64,000 nucleotides of DNA from Bacillus xiapuensis (GCF_002797355.1 NZ_KZ454939.1:653828-717827), one strand, 5' to 3'. Counted from the first letter of the stretch, positions 1 to 12,009 are shown. Numbers and translations are program-made. The notes: generated by a model not told the origin, from the sequence alone.

Positions 1-63
1 CGATTGGAAATCGTGTAGGCGGTCAACGCTGCCTCAAGGGTTCGAATCCCTTGCTCTCCGCCA
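1..63 (+). tRNA. tRNA-Ser (GGA), 5' part missing
   Basis: The gene is cut by the window start. What remains is the anticodon arm with loop TTGGAAA (anticodon GGA), a long variable arm typical of tRNA-Ser, the T arm and an encoded CCA. It is the first visible member of a cluster in B. subtilis trnD order. Confidence 0.93.
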
Positions 64-94
64 TTCACAGTTAACACCAACTCGTTTTCATAGC

Positions 95-166
95 GGCCCG
101 TTGGTCAAGTGGTTAAGACACCGCCCTTTCACGGCGGTAACACGGGTTCGAATCCCGTACGGGTCA
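95..166 (+). tRNA. tRNA-Glu (TTC)
   Basis: Complete cloverleaf with acceptor GGCCCGT/ACGGGTC and anticodon loop CTTTCAC, so anticodon TTC. The 3' CCA is not encoded (discriminator A is followed by TCA). Confidence 0.96.
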
Positions 167-173
167 TCATTTT

Positions 174-249
174 GGAGGATTAGCTCAGCTGGGAGAGCAT
201 CTGCCTTACAAGCAGAGGGTCGGCGGTTCGATCCCGTCATCCTCCACCA
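174..249 (+). tRNA. tRNA-Val (TAC)
   Basis: Acceptor GGAGGAT/ATCCTCC, anticodon loop with TAC, and an encoded CCA. It lies only 7 bp after tRNA-Glu. Confidence 0.96.
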
Positions 250-365
250 GATGAATTTCAGCCATTGCAAAATGAAATTCATGCCGATGTTGATTGCTTT
301 GGGATCAGATAAATAATATCAAGATGATCAGACATTCGGAGAAAAGCAGCATTTACTTATATCGT

Positions 366-439
<74 letters not shown>

Positions 440-444
440 TCATT

Positions 445-521
445 GGTCCGGTAGTTCAGTTGGTTAGAATGCCTGCCTGTCACGCAGGAGGTCGCGGGTT
501 CGAGTCCCGTCCGGACCGCCA
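445..521 (+). tRNA. tRNA-Asp (GTC)
   Basis: Acceptor GGTCCGG/CCGGACC, anticodon loop CTGTCAC (GTC), encoded CCA. Confidence 0.96.
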
Positions 522-537
522 CTGTACATAGTTGTTT

Positions 538-610
538 GGCTCAGTAGCTCAGTCGGTAGAGCAATGGACTGAAAATCCATGTGTCGGCGGTTCGATTCCG
601 TCCTGAGCCA
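538..610 (+). tRNA. tRNA-Phe (GAA)
   Basis: Acceptor GGCTCAG/CTGAGCC and anticodon loop CTGAAAA give anticodon GAA. CCA is not encoded. Confidence 0.96.
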
Positions 611-618
611 TATTGCAT

Positions 619-694
<76 letters not shown>

Positions 695-705
695 CTTATC
701 TATAC

Positions 706-789
706 GGAGGGGTAGCGAAGCGGCCAAACGCGGCGGACTGTAAATCCGCTCCTTCGGGTTCGGCAGTTCGAATCTGCCCCCCTCCACCA
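706..789 (+). tRNA. tRNA-Tyr (GTA)
   Basis: Acceptor GGAGGGG/CCCCTCC, anticodon GTA, long variable arm, encoded CCA. Confidence 0.95.
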
Positions 790-797
790 GTTTTGAT

Positions 798-871
798 AGG
801 GGCATAGTTTAACGGTAGAACAGAGGTCTCCAAAACCTCCAGTGTGGGTTCGATTCCTACTGCCCCTGCCA
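798..871 (+). tRNA. tRNA-Trp (CCA)
   Basis: Acceptor AGGGGCA/TGCCCCT, anticodon loop CTCCAAA (CCA), encoded 3' CCA with G discriminator. Confidence 0.96.
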
Positions 872-898
872 TTAATCGATTGCAATTATATAAATTAT

Positions 899-975
899 GG
901 CGGTCGTGGCGAAGTGGTTAACGCATCGGATTGTGGCTCCGACACTCGGGGGTTCGATTCCCCTCGATCGCCCCA
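899..975 (+). tRNA. tRNA-His (GTG)
   Basis: Anticodon GTG. The acceptor stem is eight pairs because an extra 5' G (G-1) faces C73, the identity element of tRNA-His. CCA is encoded. Confidence 0.96.
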
Positions 976-992
976 TATAAAGTAAACTTTAT

Positions 993-1064
993 TGGGCTAT
1001 AGCCAAGCGGTAAGGCAACGGACTTTGACTCCGTCATGCGCTGGTTCGAATCCAGCTAGCCCAG
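993..1064 (+). tRNA. tRNA-Gln (TTG)
   Basis: Acceptor TGGGCTA/TAGCCCA with G discriminator and anticodon loop CTTTGAC (TTG). CCA is not encoded. Confidence 0.96.
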
Positions 1065-1067
1065 TAT

Positions 1068-1142
1068 GCGGAAGTAGTTCAGTGGTAGAACACCACCTTG
1101 CCAAGGTGGGGGTCGCGGGTTCGAATCCCGTCTTCCGCTCCA
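1068..1142 (+). tRNA. tRNA-Gly (GCC)
   Basis: Acceptor GCGGAAG/CTTCCGC, anticodon GCC, encoded CCA. A second tRNA-Gly (TCC) stands alone at 38.6 kb. Confidence 0.96.
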
Positions 1143-1151
1143 ATCAATCAA

Positions 1152-1225
<74 letters not shown>

Positions 1226-1231
1226 TAACAT

Positions 1232-1313
1232 GCCGGTGTGGCGGAATTGGCAGACGCGCACGACTCAAAATCGTGTTCCTTCGGGAGTGTCGGTTCGACC
1301 CCGACCACCGGTA
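1232..1313 (+). tRNA. tRNA-Leu (CAA)
   Basis: Acceptor GCCGGTG/CACCGGT, anticodon loop CTCAAAA (CAA), and a long variable arm. It is the last gene of the cluster. B. subtilis trnD continues with one more tRNA-Leu (CAG), which is absent here because a terminator follows. Confidence 0.95.
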
Positions 1314-1360
1314 TCTACTTTATACACATAAACTACAAAGTATTATTTTCGTAAGAGATA

Positions 1361-1387
1361 AGACAGGTTATTACCTGTCTTTTTTTG
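1361..1387 (+). terminator. Terminator of the tRNA cluster
   Basis: An 8-bp perfect stem AGACAGGT/ACCTGTCT with loop TATT is followed at once by a run of T. Confidence 0.9.
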
Positions 1388-1420
1388 TTCTATTTTAAAT
1401 ATTTGGGCTAGTTATATAAT

Positions 1421-1530
1421 CAACTGACATGGCTCTCCAGCCAGGAAGCCAGATCTTACAAGTAATCTAGCTGTGCTGGTCTTGCTATTCCATGTAGAAT
1501 GGCGCAGAGTCCCCCAGTTTATTTAATCAT
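1421..1530 (+). ncRNA. Candidate structured RNA, copy A
   Basis: This gap segment shares a block with 22568-22641: GCCAGGAAGCCAGAT at 1440-1454, AATCT at 1464-1468, and GCTAT near 1485. AGCCAGAT pairs with ATCTAGCT with one mismatch, and an outer stem ACATGG (1427-1432) / CCATGT (1490-1495) encloses the motif. In copy B the same stems form with different bases, which is compensatory change. A further small hairpin (CAGTT/AACTG) follows near 1520-1545. I do not recognise the family. The next gene, mdxE, has its own promoter further downstream, so a link to it is doubtful. Confidence 0.4.
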
Positions 1531-1614
1531 CGGTTAACTGGAATTTCATTAAGTGTTGCGTTTAATAGTGCAATTTAAGAGAATTCTACTTTTCCAGATA
1601 AAAACAAAAAAATG

Positions 1615-1675
1615 TTGCCAAAAAAGTGCGAATAGTTTTATAATTAGAGCACAAGTTGTTTGCGCAAACGATTGC
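1615..1675 (+). promoter_or_regulatory. mdxE promoter with LacI-type operator
   Basis: A sigma-A promoter is visible: TTGCCA (1615-1620), 18-bp spacer, TATAAT (1639-1644). Just past the expected start point lies the perfect 12-bp palindrome GTTTGCGCAAAC (1658-1669), overlapping GCAAACGATTGC (1664-1675). This placement suits a LacI-family repressor, probably the mdxR-like protein encoded at 10969. Confidence 0.75.
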
Positions 1676-1761
1676 AATTATATTTTAACACGTAAACATT
1701 TTAGTTATTGCGATTGAAGAAGCCGTAACTTCATGTACTTAAATTTTAGTTCTGTTAAAAA

Positions 1762-1775
1762 CGTAAGCGCTTTCG
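1762..1775 (+). promoter_or_regulatory. cre-like operator in mdxE leader
   Basis: CGTAAGCGCTTTCG is one base away from the CcpA consensus core (TGNAANCGNWNNCA family) and is nearly palindromic. It lies in the untranslated leader 50 bp before the mdxE start, where bound CcpA could block elongation. Confidence 0.6.
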
Positions 1776-1825
1776 TTTGTGGTAAAATTTTTTCTACTAC
1801 ATTTACTGGAAGGGGTTTTTCATTT

Positions 1826-3085
1826 ATGAACAAGAAGAGAGCGTTATCTTTTTTGACCGTTCCTATTTTAGCGATGGGAGTATTAACAGGATGTGGACCC
1901 AAGGATGATGGAGGCAGCAAAACAGCTTCCGATACAGCAAAAGATGAAAAAACACTTTTAGTTTGGGAAGACAAGGACAAAGTTAACGGTATTAAAGATG
2001 CTGTTGCAAATTTTGAAAAAGAGAACGGAGTAAAAGTGGAAATTAAAGAGATCATCATGACGGATCAAGTAAAGCAACTTCGTCTGGATGGTCCTGCAGG
2101 TACGGGACCTGATGTTATCACACTTCCGCATGACCAAATTGGTGGCGCTGTTACAGAGGGATTACTTGCGGAAGTGAAAGTGGATAAGTCTGTGGAAGAA
2201 AGGTTCACGGAACCCTCTGTTGCTGCACAGAAGTATAACGGGAAATTATATGGTTTGCCGAAATCAACAGAAACGGCTGTATTCATCTACAATAAAAAAT
2301 TAATGCCTCAGCCTCCAAAAACAATGGAAGAAGTGTATAGATTCTCTAAAGATTTTACTAAAGACGGCATGTATGGATTCTTGGCATTATGGGATAACTT
2401 CTACTTTGCATACGGCATACAAGGTGCAATGGGTGGTTTTGTATTTGAAGAAAAAGATGGGAAATTAGATCCGACTAAATTAGGATTAAACAACGAAGGT
2501 GCTGTACAAGGTGCTGATTATATTGCGAAATGGTACAAGGAAGGAATGTTCCCAAAAGGTATTATCGGTGAGAATGGTGGAGCAGCTATGGATGGTTTAT
2601 TCAATGAAGGGAAAGCAGCAGCTGTTATGAACGGTCCATGGGCGCTCGCAGGTTATAAAGATGCTGGTATTGATTATGGTGTAGCCGCAATGCCGACGCT
2701 TCCGAATGGAGAGCACGCAAAAACCTTCATGGGTGTAAAAGGATATCATGTATCTGGTTACTCTAAAAAACAAGAACTAGCTACAAAATTTATCGACTTC
2801 ATTACAAATGAAGAAAATTCCAAGGTTCGTTACGAACAAACACAAGAGGTCCCGCCTGTTAAGTCTTTAATTGATACATTTACTGATGAAAGTGCGAAAG
2901 CACTTGCGGAGCAATCTCAATACGCAGTTCCAATGCCGAATATTCCGGAAATGGGAGAGGTATGGCTGCCGGCTGGAAGTGCATTACAGCTAATCGTGAC
3001 TGGTAAGTCTGATTCTAAGAAGGCTTTAGACGAAGCAGTTAAACAAATTCAAACAAACATTAAAACAAATCACGCCAAGGAATAA
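1826..3085 (+). CDS. mdxE: Maltodextrin-binding lipoprotein MdxE
   Basis: Extracellular solute-binding protein of a maltodextrin ABC importer, 419 aa. The start ATG at 1826 follows an AAGGGG site; an in-frame ATG at 1733 lies inside the leader and would bury the signal peptide. Residues 1-22 form a lipoprotein signal with lipobox LTGC, so Cys23 is lipidated and the protein sits on the outer membrane face. The rest has the family-1 solute-binding pattern, including the conserved PNIPEMGEVW stretch near the end. It is first in an mdxE-F-G operon. Maltose and longer maltodextrins are the expected ligands from family and context; ligand length cannot be read from sequence. Confidence 0.93.
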   Translation: MNKKRALSFLTVPILAMGVLTGCGPKDDGGSKTASDTAKDEKTLLVWEDKDKVNGIKDAVANFEKENGVKVEIKEIIMTDQVKQLRLDGPAGTGPDVITLPHDQIGGAVTEGLLAEVKVDKSVEERFTEPSVAAQKYNGKLYGLPKSTETAVFIYNKKLMPQPPKTMEEVYRFSKDFTKDGMYGFLALWDNFYFAYGIQGAMGGFVFEEKDGKLDPTKLGLNNEGAVQGADYIAKWYKEGMFPKGIIGENGGAAMDGLFNEGKAAAVMNGPWALAGYKDAGIDYGVAAMPTLPNGEHAKTFMGVKGYHVSGYSKKQELATKFIDFITNEENSKVRYEQTQEVPPVKSLIDTFTDESAKALAEQSQYAVPMPNIPEMGEVWLPAGSALQLIVTGKSDSKKALDEAVKQIQTNIKTNHAKE

Positions 3086-3100
3086 TAGAATACCTGCCTA

Positions 3101-3135
3101 GTTTGTATCCCTTTTATCTGTAAAGGGGTACAAAC
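3101..3135 (+). promoter_or_regulatory. Intercistronic stem-loop between mdxE and mdxF
   Basis: GTTTGTATCCCTTT pairs with AAAGGGGTACAAAC around a short loop. No T run follows, so it is more likely an mRNA 3' stabiliser or processing site than a terminator. Such hairpins commonly let binding-protein mRNA exceed that of the permeases. Confidence 0.65.
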
Positions 3136-3180
3136 ACCCATCAATAAGGGGAATGGCATCAGAAGGGGGAATCTGGAATT

Positions 3181-4479
3181 ATGAACAAAAGTGTACATTC
3201 TACAGCCGCCCATAGCACAAAGCATGCAAGAACAGCGACCCTTTTATCAATTATTCCGGGACTTGGACAGTTGTATAACCGCCAAGTTTTAAAAGGAATG
3301 ATTCTGTTTGTTTTAACAGCATCTTTTTTTATTGTATTTAAAGATTTGTTGAACATTGGCCTATGGGGAATTGTTACACTCGGTGAGGAATTACCGCGTG
3401 ATCACTCTGTCCTTTTACTCGTAAAAGGAATATTAGCGATTATTGTTGTCCTTTTTGGATTGGGAATTTATGCGTTCAATTTAAGGGACGCTTATGTGAA
3501 TGGAAGAAAACGTGACTCAGGATTGTCGTTAAGTACAGTAAGGGAGCAGTATCATAACTTGCTGGATAATGGTTTTCCTTACTTGATGGTGACACCGGGT
3601 TTTATTTTACTCATATTTGTCGTGATTTTTCCTATTCTTTTTGTCATTTTGTTAGGTTTCACCAATTATGACTTGTATCACTCTCCACCTGCTAAACTGG
3701 TAGACTGGATAGGATTCAAAAACTTCGTGGAAATTTTCACGCTGCCACTGTGGCGCGATACGTTCTTTAGTGTATTGGGATGGACGATTGCTTGGACATT
3801 TATAGCAACGACATTACAAATCGTCCTAGGGATATTCCTTGCCATTGTAGTTAATCAGGCGGATCTGAAAGGAAAAGCACTCATTCGAACCATCTTCATT
3901 TTGCCTTGGGCAATTCCTGCATTCGTTTCTATTTTAGTGTTTGCCGGAATGTTCAATGAATCTTTTGGTGCAATTAATAATCAAGTGCTGGATTTGTTTG
4001 GCATTGATCCTAAACCATGGATGACCGATCCATTTTGGACCAGAACAGCCGTTATTTTTCTGCAAACATGGCTTGGCTTTCCATTTATTTTTACGATGGT
4101 TACCGGTGTATTACAATCTATTCCAGCGGATTTGTACGAAGCTGCTACGATCGATGGGGCGTCGATTTTTCAGAAATTCTCCAATATTACATTGCCGCTC
4201 GTTCTATATGCAATCGCTCCAATTCTTATTACTCAATATACGTTTAATTTTAATAATTTCAATATTATCTACCTATTTAATGGTGGAGGACCAGCTGTAC
4301 CAGGTCAAAATGCCGGCGGAACGGACATTTTAATTTCATGGATATATAATTTGACAATGACATCTTCGCAGTACGGTAAAGCAGCGGCAATCACGTTGCT
4401 TCTGTCCATCATCGTGATTACTGTTGCGTTGTATCAATTTAAGAGAACAAAATCATTCCAGGAGGAGGATATGATGTAA
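3181..4479 (+). CDS. mdxF: Maltodextrin ABC permease MdxF
   Basis: Integral membrane subunit of the maltodextrin importer, 432 aa, close to B. subtilis MdxF in length. The first 110 residues hold extra membrane helices and a soluble stretch; the core permease has about six helices. The EAA loop that docks on the ATPase reads EAATIDGASIFQKFSNITLP at about residues 320-340. A GGGPAVPGQNAGGTD periplasmic-type loop is typical of MalF proteins in Firmicutes. The start follows AAGGGGGA. The stop is one base before mdxG, so the pair is translationally coupled. No ATPase gene is in this operon; the MsmX-type protein at 16.4 kb is the likely partner. Confidence 0.94.
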   Translation: MNKSVHSTAAHSTKHARTATLLSIIPGLGQLYNRQVLKGMILFVLTASFFIVFKDLLNIGLWGIVTLGEELPRDHSVLLLVKGILAIIVVLFGLGIYAFNLRDAYVNGRKRDSGLSLSTVREQYHNLLDNGFPYLMVTPGFILLIFVVIFPILFVILLGFTNYDLYHSPPAKLVDWIGFKNFVEIFTLPLWRDTFFSVLGWTIAWTFIATTLQIVLGIFLAIVVNQADLKGKALIRTIFILPWAIPAFVSILVFAGMFNESFGAINNQVLDLFGIDPKPWMTDPFWTRTAVIFLQTWLGFPFIFTMVTGVLQSIPADLYEAATIDGASIFQKFSNITLPLVLYAIAPILITQYTFNFNNFNIIYLFNGGGPAVPGQNAGGTDILISWIYNLTMTSSQYGKAAAITLLLSIIVITVALYQFKRTKSFQEEDMM

Positions 4480-4480
4480 T

Positions 4481-5323
4481 ATGAATTTAAAAACAGAAAG
4501 AAACATACGACTTACATTATCCTATTTGGTTATTTTGATTATGGCTGTTATTATTTTATACCCTGTAATCTGGATTATTGGTTCCTCCTTTAATCCTGGG
4601 GATAGTTTATCCGGTTCAAGTATCATTCCCAAAAATGCAACGCTCAAGCATTATGCAAAGCTGTTTGATACATCGGAGAGTAACTATTTGCTATGGTATG
4701 CGAATACATTAAAAATTTGTTTAGCTACTATGTTCTTCTCGGTTCTTGCTATTTGTTTCACAGCATATGCGTTTTCACGCTATGACTTTGTCGGACGCAA
4801 GAAAGGATTAGTTGCATTTTTAGTATTGCAAATGATTCCTAACTTCGCTGCATTAATTGCGCTTTTTATTTTGGCACAGTTGACCGGATTGATTGATACG
4901 CATTTATCGTTGATTTTGGTTTATATAGGCGGTGCTATTCCGATGAATACATGGCTTATGAAAGGATATCTAGATACAATTCCGAAAGAACTAGATGAGT
5001 CTGCGCGCATTGACGGAGCTGGTCATTTCCGTATCTTTTTACAAATTATCATGCCGCTTGCCAAGCCGATGATTGCAGTGGTAGCATTGTTCAATTTCAT
5101 CGGACCGTTTACAGACTTCATCCTTGCAAAGATCTTAATTCGTAGTGAAGAAAAATATACATTGGCAGTGGGTTTGTACAACTTAATTGCAAAACAATTC
5201 GGTAATGAGTTTACTACATTTGCAGCCGGGTCTGTCCTAATTGCAGTACCAATTGCTATACTTTTCTTGTCATTACAAAAGTATTTTGTTTCTGGCTTAA
5301 CAGCTGGGGGTACAAAGGGATAA
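4481..5323 (+). CDS. mdxG: Maltodextrin ABC permease MdxG
   Basis: Second membrane subunit, 280 aa, the usual MalG length with six predicted helices. The EAA loop reads LDESARIDGAGHFRIFLQII at about residues 168-187. The C terminus ends in GLTAGGTKG, the conserved MalG tail that inserts in the binding-protein cavity in E. coli MalG homologues. A GGAGGAGG site inside the end of mdxF serves it. It closes the operon before the terminator at 5341. Confidence 0.95.
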   Translation: MNLKTERNIRLTLSYLVILIMAVIILYPVIWIIGSSFNPGDSLSGSSIIPKNATLKHYAKLFDTSESNYLLWYANTLKICLATMFFSVLAICFTAYAFSRYDFVGRKKGLVAFLVLQMIPNFAALIALFILAQLTGLIDTHLSLILVYIGGAIPMNTWLMKGYLDTIPKELDESARIDGAGHFRIFLQIIMPLAKPMIAVVALFNFIGPFTDFILAKILIRSEEKYTLAVGLYNLIAKQFGNEFTTFAAGSVLIAVPIAILFLSLQKYFVSGLTAGGTKG

Positions 5324-5340
5324 TATTGGTGAAATAAAAG

Positions 5341-5396
5341 AAGAAACAGGGATACAAAAAGCTTTGGTTAGGATGGATGACCCTGTTTCTTTTTTG
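5341..5396 (+). terminator. Terminator after mdxG
   Basis: AAGAAACAGGG pairs with CCCTGTTTCTT across a 29-base loop and is followed by a T run (TTTTTT). Confidence 0.85.
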
Positions 5397-5639
5397 TGAA
5401 ATGGAGTTCAGGCGTCCTATAAAGAGAAGAGATATATTAATTTCAGATAACAACTTATTCCTTTTACCGGAGAAGGGAGACGAATGGATGGAATTATTCT
5501 CTTATACTCAAGGGTTAATGACCAAATTATTCGAGCAGGAATTTCCTTTTGCGCATGGCAATCGGCTCTAATTTTATAACATAATGACAAAATCACTTAA
5601 GTTTGATTTATTGAAGTAATTTTATTACAACAGATTGGT

Positions 5640-5651
5640 GCAAACGTTTGT
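5640..5651. promoter_or_regulatory. LacI-type operator
   Basis: GCAAACGTTTGT contains the perfect palindrome CAAACGTTTG with a central CG, the signature of LacI-family operators. No intact gene now follows directly, so it may be an orphan site of a lost promoter. Confidence 0.6.
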
Positions 5652-5925
5652 CCTTTTTAGTTCCTATCTATTCTTAATTTTGAAGGTACTGCAACTGCAA
5701 AAGGCTATTCTTTCAATTATCATGCAGGTTTAGCCATTAGATGGTATAGAAAAAAGGGGAACAGATTAAGTATTAAATCTTTTGTGAGAATAAATCAAAC
5801 TTGTTCTTTTCCTATTATTGAATGTTGCATAGTCCATTTATTAAGTAAAGAAAAACCCTTGTTCTGAAGTGTTGAGTGATAACGATGGTATATTACTTTC
5901 ACTCAACATGATAAAGCCCTTTTAC

Positions 5926-5937
5926 GTAAACGTTTAC
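5926..5937. promoter_or_regulatory. LacI-type operator
   Basis: GTAAACGTTTAC is a perfect 12-bp palindrome with a central CG and the same half-site GTAAAC as the operators before mdxR and the ThuA operon. It lies upstream of the ROK remnant and the maltogenic amylase gene. Confidence 0.65.
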
Positions 5938-6030
5938 TATTTATTTTATATCATTTAGGATTCCCCATAGCAAATGGATTAAATTAGAAATGAACTGTAA
6001 GTAGAAGCGGTCGTTTCCAGGAAAGGAGAA

Positions 6031-6211
6031 ACATTGTTAGAACATTTGAGGGAGGAATTTGCTCGATTTTCTTTTCCAAGGGAGGTTCAAGGTATAGAGA
6101 GTGTAACTGCTATACTGTTCAATAATGCAGGCATCATAGGAGAAGCTTTGCTGGAAAAAGATAGACAGGTGAAAGGATGTATCAGGGCTGCACTACAATT
6201 AACAGGGGGTT

Positions 6212-6225
<14 letters not shown>
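6031..6225 (+). pseudogene. C-terminal remnant, probably ROK-family kinase
   Basis: A 63-65 codon frame whose middle reads SVTAILFNNAGIIGEALL. ROK-family kinases and repressors end with a similar NDAGIIGAALL segment, so this is probably the tail of a lost ROK gene. Translation could begin at TTG 6031 or 6034 after AAAGGAG, so a short product might still be made. A second, longer ROK wreck lies at 10.1-10.8 kb. Confidence 0.45.
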
Positions 6226-8193
<1,968 letters not shown>

Positions 8194-8268
8194 TGAAAGA
8201 GAACTCTATCAGGGGGCATCCGCTATAACATAAACGCTTTTATTTTTATAAAACTAATTTTTTGATAA

Positions 8269-9957
<1,689 letters not shown>

Positions 9958-10074
9958 AAAGTGTAAAATCCTCGATTCCAAATGGAAAATTTACTTATTA
10001 CCATTAATTAAGAACCAAATGATCGAAGAACTTAGTGGTCAACAAAAAATTAGTAGATAAGCAAAAAGTAAGTG

Positions 10075-10846
10075 AATGGGGATCGGGATTGGAGCAACGG
10101 GTCCTGTTAATGTAGAAGATGGTTCCATTGAGGTAGCTATTAATCTATGCCGGGGAAACTCTCCTTTATTGGATATTTTCGAGCGAGAAACATCCTTACC
10201 TGTTGTTGCGGATAATGATGCAAATATCGCGTAAATTAGTGGGATCTAGAAAAGTTAAGGGAACAGTACAAAAAACTTAATCTGTGTCACATTAGGAACA
10301 GGTGTTGGTAGCGGGATTATGGTCAACGGTGAGGTCGTGCATAGCACAAATGGTGCAGGTGGTGAGATTGGTCATATTGCATCTGTCGTTAAAGATGGCT
10401 TACTTTGTAATTGCGGGAAGGCAGGATGCCTAGAAACAATCGCATCAGCAACAGGTATGAATCGATTAGCATTAGAGAAATTAGTTTCTACTAATAGGAA
10501 TAGTAAATGAAGAGATTTCTATCATACACACCAAACAGTAACATTTGATACAGCAAGTGAGGGGGGATGAAGTAGCGCAGCAAGTCATTCATCAAGTTAC
10601 GTTTCATTTAGGATTGGCTTTGGAAAATTTAGCAAATGGATTGAATCCTGAAAAATTGTAATTGGCGGGGGTGTTTCGAAAGCGGGTTATGGATGACTGA
10701 TACCTTTGCAAGAATAATTTACTCAATTCTCGTTTCCAAGAGTATCCCAGGGTGTGGAGTTAGTTATCACAATTCTAGGAAATGATGCAGGTGCAGTTGG
10801 CGGTGCCTGGTTGGCAAAAAAATTACTTGCGTTCAGAGGAGAGTAA
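10075..10846 (+). pseudogene. ROK-family glucokinase, heavily frameshifted
   Basis: Pieces of one ROK sugar kinase can be read across several frames: GIGIGATGPVNVEDGS near the start, VVADNDANIA (nucleotide/sugar site with the catalytic-type Asp), a segment with [17 protein letters not shown] (the zinc-binding CXCGX2GCXE motif, about 10400-10460), and the tail GNDAGAVGGAWLAKK ending at 10846. Several indels and stops separate them, and the first 60-70 codons seem absent. The enzyme would have phosphorylated glucose released by the amylase and glucosidase. Confidence 0.85.
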
Positions 10847-10894
10847 AAACATCCTGCTCAGGATTCACGGAATATATGTAGGCCAAGTAAATAG

Positions 10895-10947
10895 TTGAGC
10901 AGATTTTAGATCCATGCTATATTTATTTGTGTAAACGTTTTCGTTAA
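10895..10947 (+). promoter_or_regulatory. mdxR promoter and operator
   Basis: TTGAGC (10895-10900), 17-bp spacer, TATATT (10918-10923) forms a plausible sigma-A promoter. Immediately downstream at 10931-10947 is GTAAACGTTTTCGTTAA, repeated exactly at 12010-12026. The position suggests autorepression. Confidence 0.7.
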
Positions 10948-10968
10948 TCCGAAGGAAGATGGAATGCT

Positions 10969-11967
10969 ATGTATACGATTAAAGATGTTGCAAAACGAGC
11001 AAACGTTTCTATTGCAACTGTCTCTAGAGTACTTAATAATCAACCTGGCTATTCTGAGAAAACCAAGGCTAAGGTGCTGCAAGCAATAGAAGAATTAGGA
11101 TATCGTCCGAATGCTGTTGCACGCGGTTTAGTAAACAAGCGAACACATACAATCGGCATTTTATTTCCAGTCCTATCAAGTTTGTTTTATAGTAAGCTGC
11201 TGAGCGGTGTTGAACGATTTGCAAATGAAAAGGATTTTAGTGTGATCGCTTGTCATACTCAAGAATCAGGTTCTAAAACAATGAGATATTTGCAGCTGCT
11301 TAATGAAAAAAGAGTTGACGGTGTTATTTTTACAAGTGAATTATTAAAAGAGGAATATTATGAGTATATGAAAAAAATGAATATTCCCATCGTGTTGCTT
11401 GCAACAGAATCAAAGGAATTTCCACTTCCTTATGTAAAGATTAGTGATTATGATGCCGCCTATTCAGCTGTGCAATATTTAATAAAAAAAGGACATACAA
11501 AAATAGGTATGATTAGCGGTCATCCTTGGGATCTTATTGCTGGTACACCAAGAATTGAAGGTTTTAAACAAGCGCTTAAAGATCACAATTTACGAGTGAA
11601 TGAAGATCATATCTACGGCACTGGGTTTAGGTATCATGAAGGCAAAGAATCTTTTCGTCATCTGATGAAACGCTCTCTTGATATTACTGCTTTGTTTTGT
11701 GCAAGTGATGAACTAGCGATTGGTGCAATGTCAGAAGCTGCTGAGATGGGTATAAGAATTCCTAAGGATTTATCAATTATCGGCTTTGATAATTTACCAT
11801 TAGCTGAAATGTGTATTCCTCCATTAACAACAGTGGCACAGCCATTAGAAGAAATGGGAGAGACGGCTGCAAAGTTAATTTTTAATATGTTGGAAGGACA
11901 AGGTGAGGTACAAAGTAAAATTATGCCTCATCGAATTATTGAAAGAGGAACTGTAAAATTTATTTAA
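10969..11967 (+). CDS. mdxR: LacI-family regulator of maltodextrin genes
   Basis: DNA-binding regulator of 332 aa. Residues 1-60 hold the LacI helix-turn-helix and hinge (TIKDVAKRANVSIATVSRVL ... GYRPNAVARGL), followed by a periplasmic-binding-protein-like effector domain with the typical IGFDNLPLAEMCIPPLTTV segment near residue 275. The gene is monocistronic, with an operator in its own promoter and a terminator after it. Identical or related palindromes precede mdxE, the ThuA operon and a malL remnant. The role as maltodextrin regulator is inferred from place and from B. subtilis MdxR (YvdE); activator versus repressor cannot be told. Confidence 0.82.
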   Translation: MYTIKDVAKRANVSIATVSRVLNNQPGYSEKTKAKVLQAIEELGYRPNAVARGLVNKRTHTIGILFPVLSSLFYSKLLSGVERFANEKDFSVIACHTQESGSKTMRYLQLLNEKRVDGVIFTSELLKEEYYEYMKKMNIPIVLLATESKEFPLPYVKISDYDAAYSAVQYLIKKGHTKIGMISGHPWDLIAGTPRIEGFKQALKDHNLRVNEDHIYGTGFRYHEGKESFRHLMKRSLDITALFCASDELAIGAMSEAAEMGIRIPKDLSIIGFDNLPLAEMCIPPLTTVAQPLEEMGETAAKLIFNMLEGQGEVQSKIMPHRIIERGTVKFI

Positions 11968-11975
11968 GAAGTACC

Positions 11976-11999
11976 TACGGCAACAGCCGTATCTTTTTT
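11976..11999 (+). terminator. Terminator after mdxR
   Basis: Stem TACGGC/GCCGTA with loop AACA followed by TCTTTTTT. Confidence 0.88.
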
Positions 12000-12009
12000 C
12001 TTTGTTTTA

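Larger units (their letters stand above)
5400..6030. other. Gap with operators and gene debris
   Basis: No intact gene is visible. A short open frame (to 5571) has a C-terminal part reading PEKGDEWMELFSYTQ that looks protein-like but is unassigned. A second stretch, about 5662-5868, stays open for some 67 codons (containing GTATAKGYSFNYHAGLAI) without a start codon and looks like the remains of a gene I cannot name. Two LacI-type palindromes are listed separately. The debris fits loss of sugar genes such as a maltose phosphorylase from this place, but that is a guess. Confidence 0.4.
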
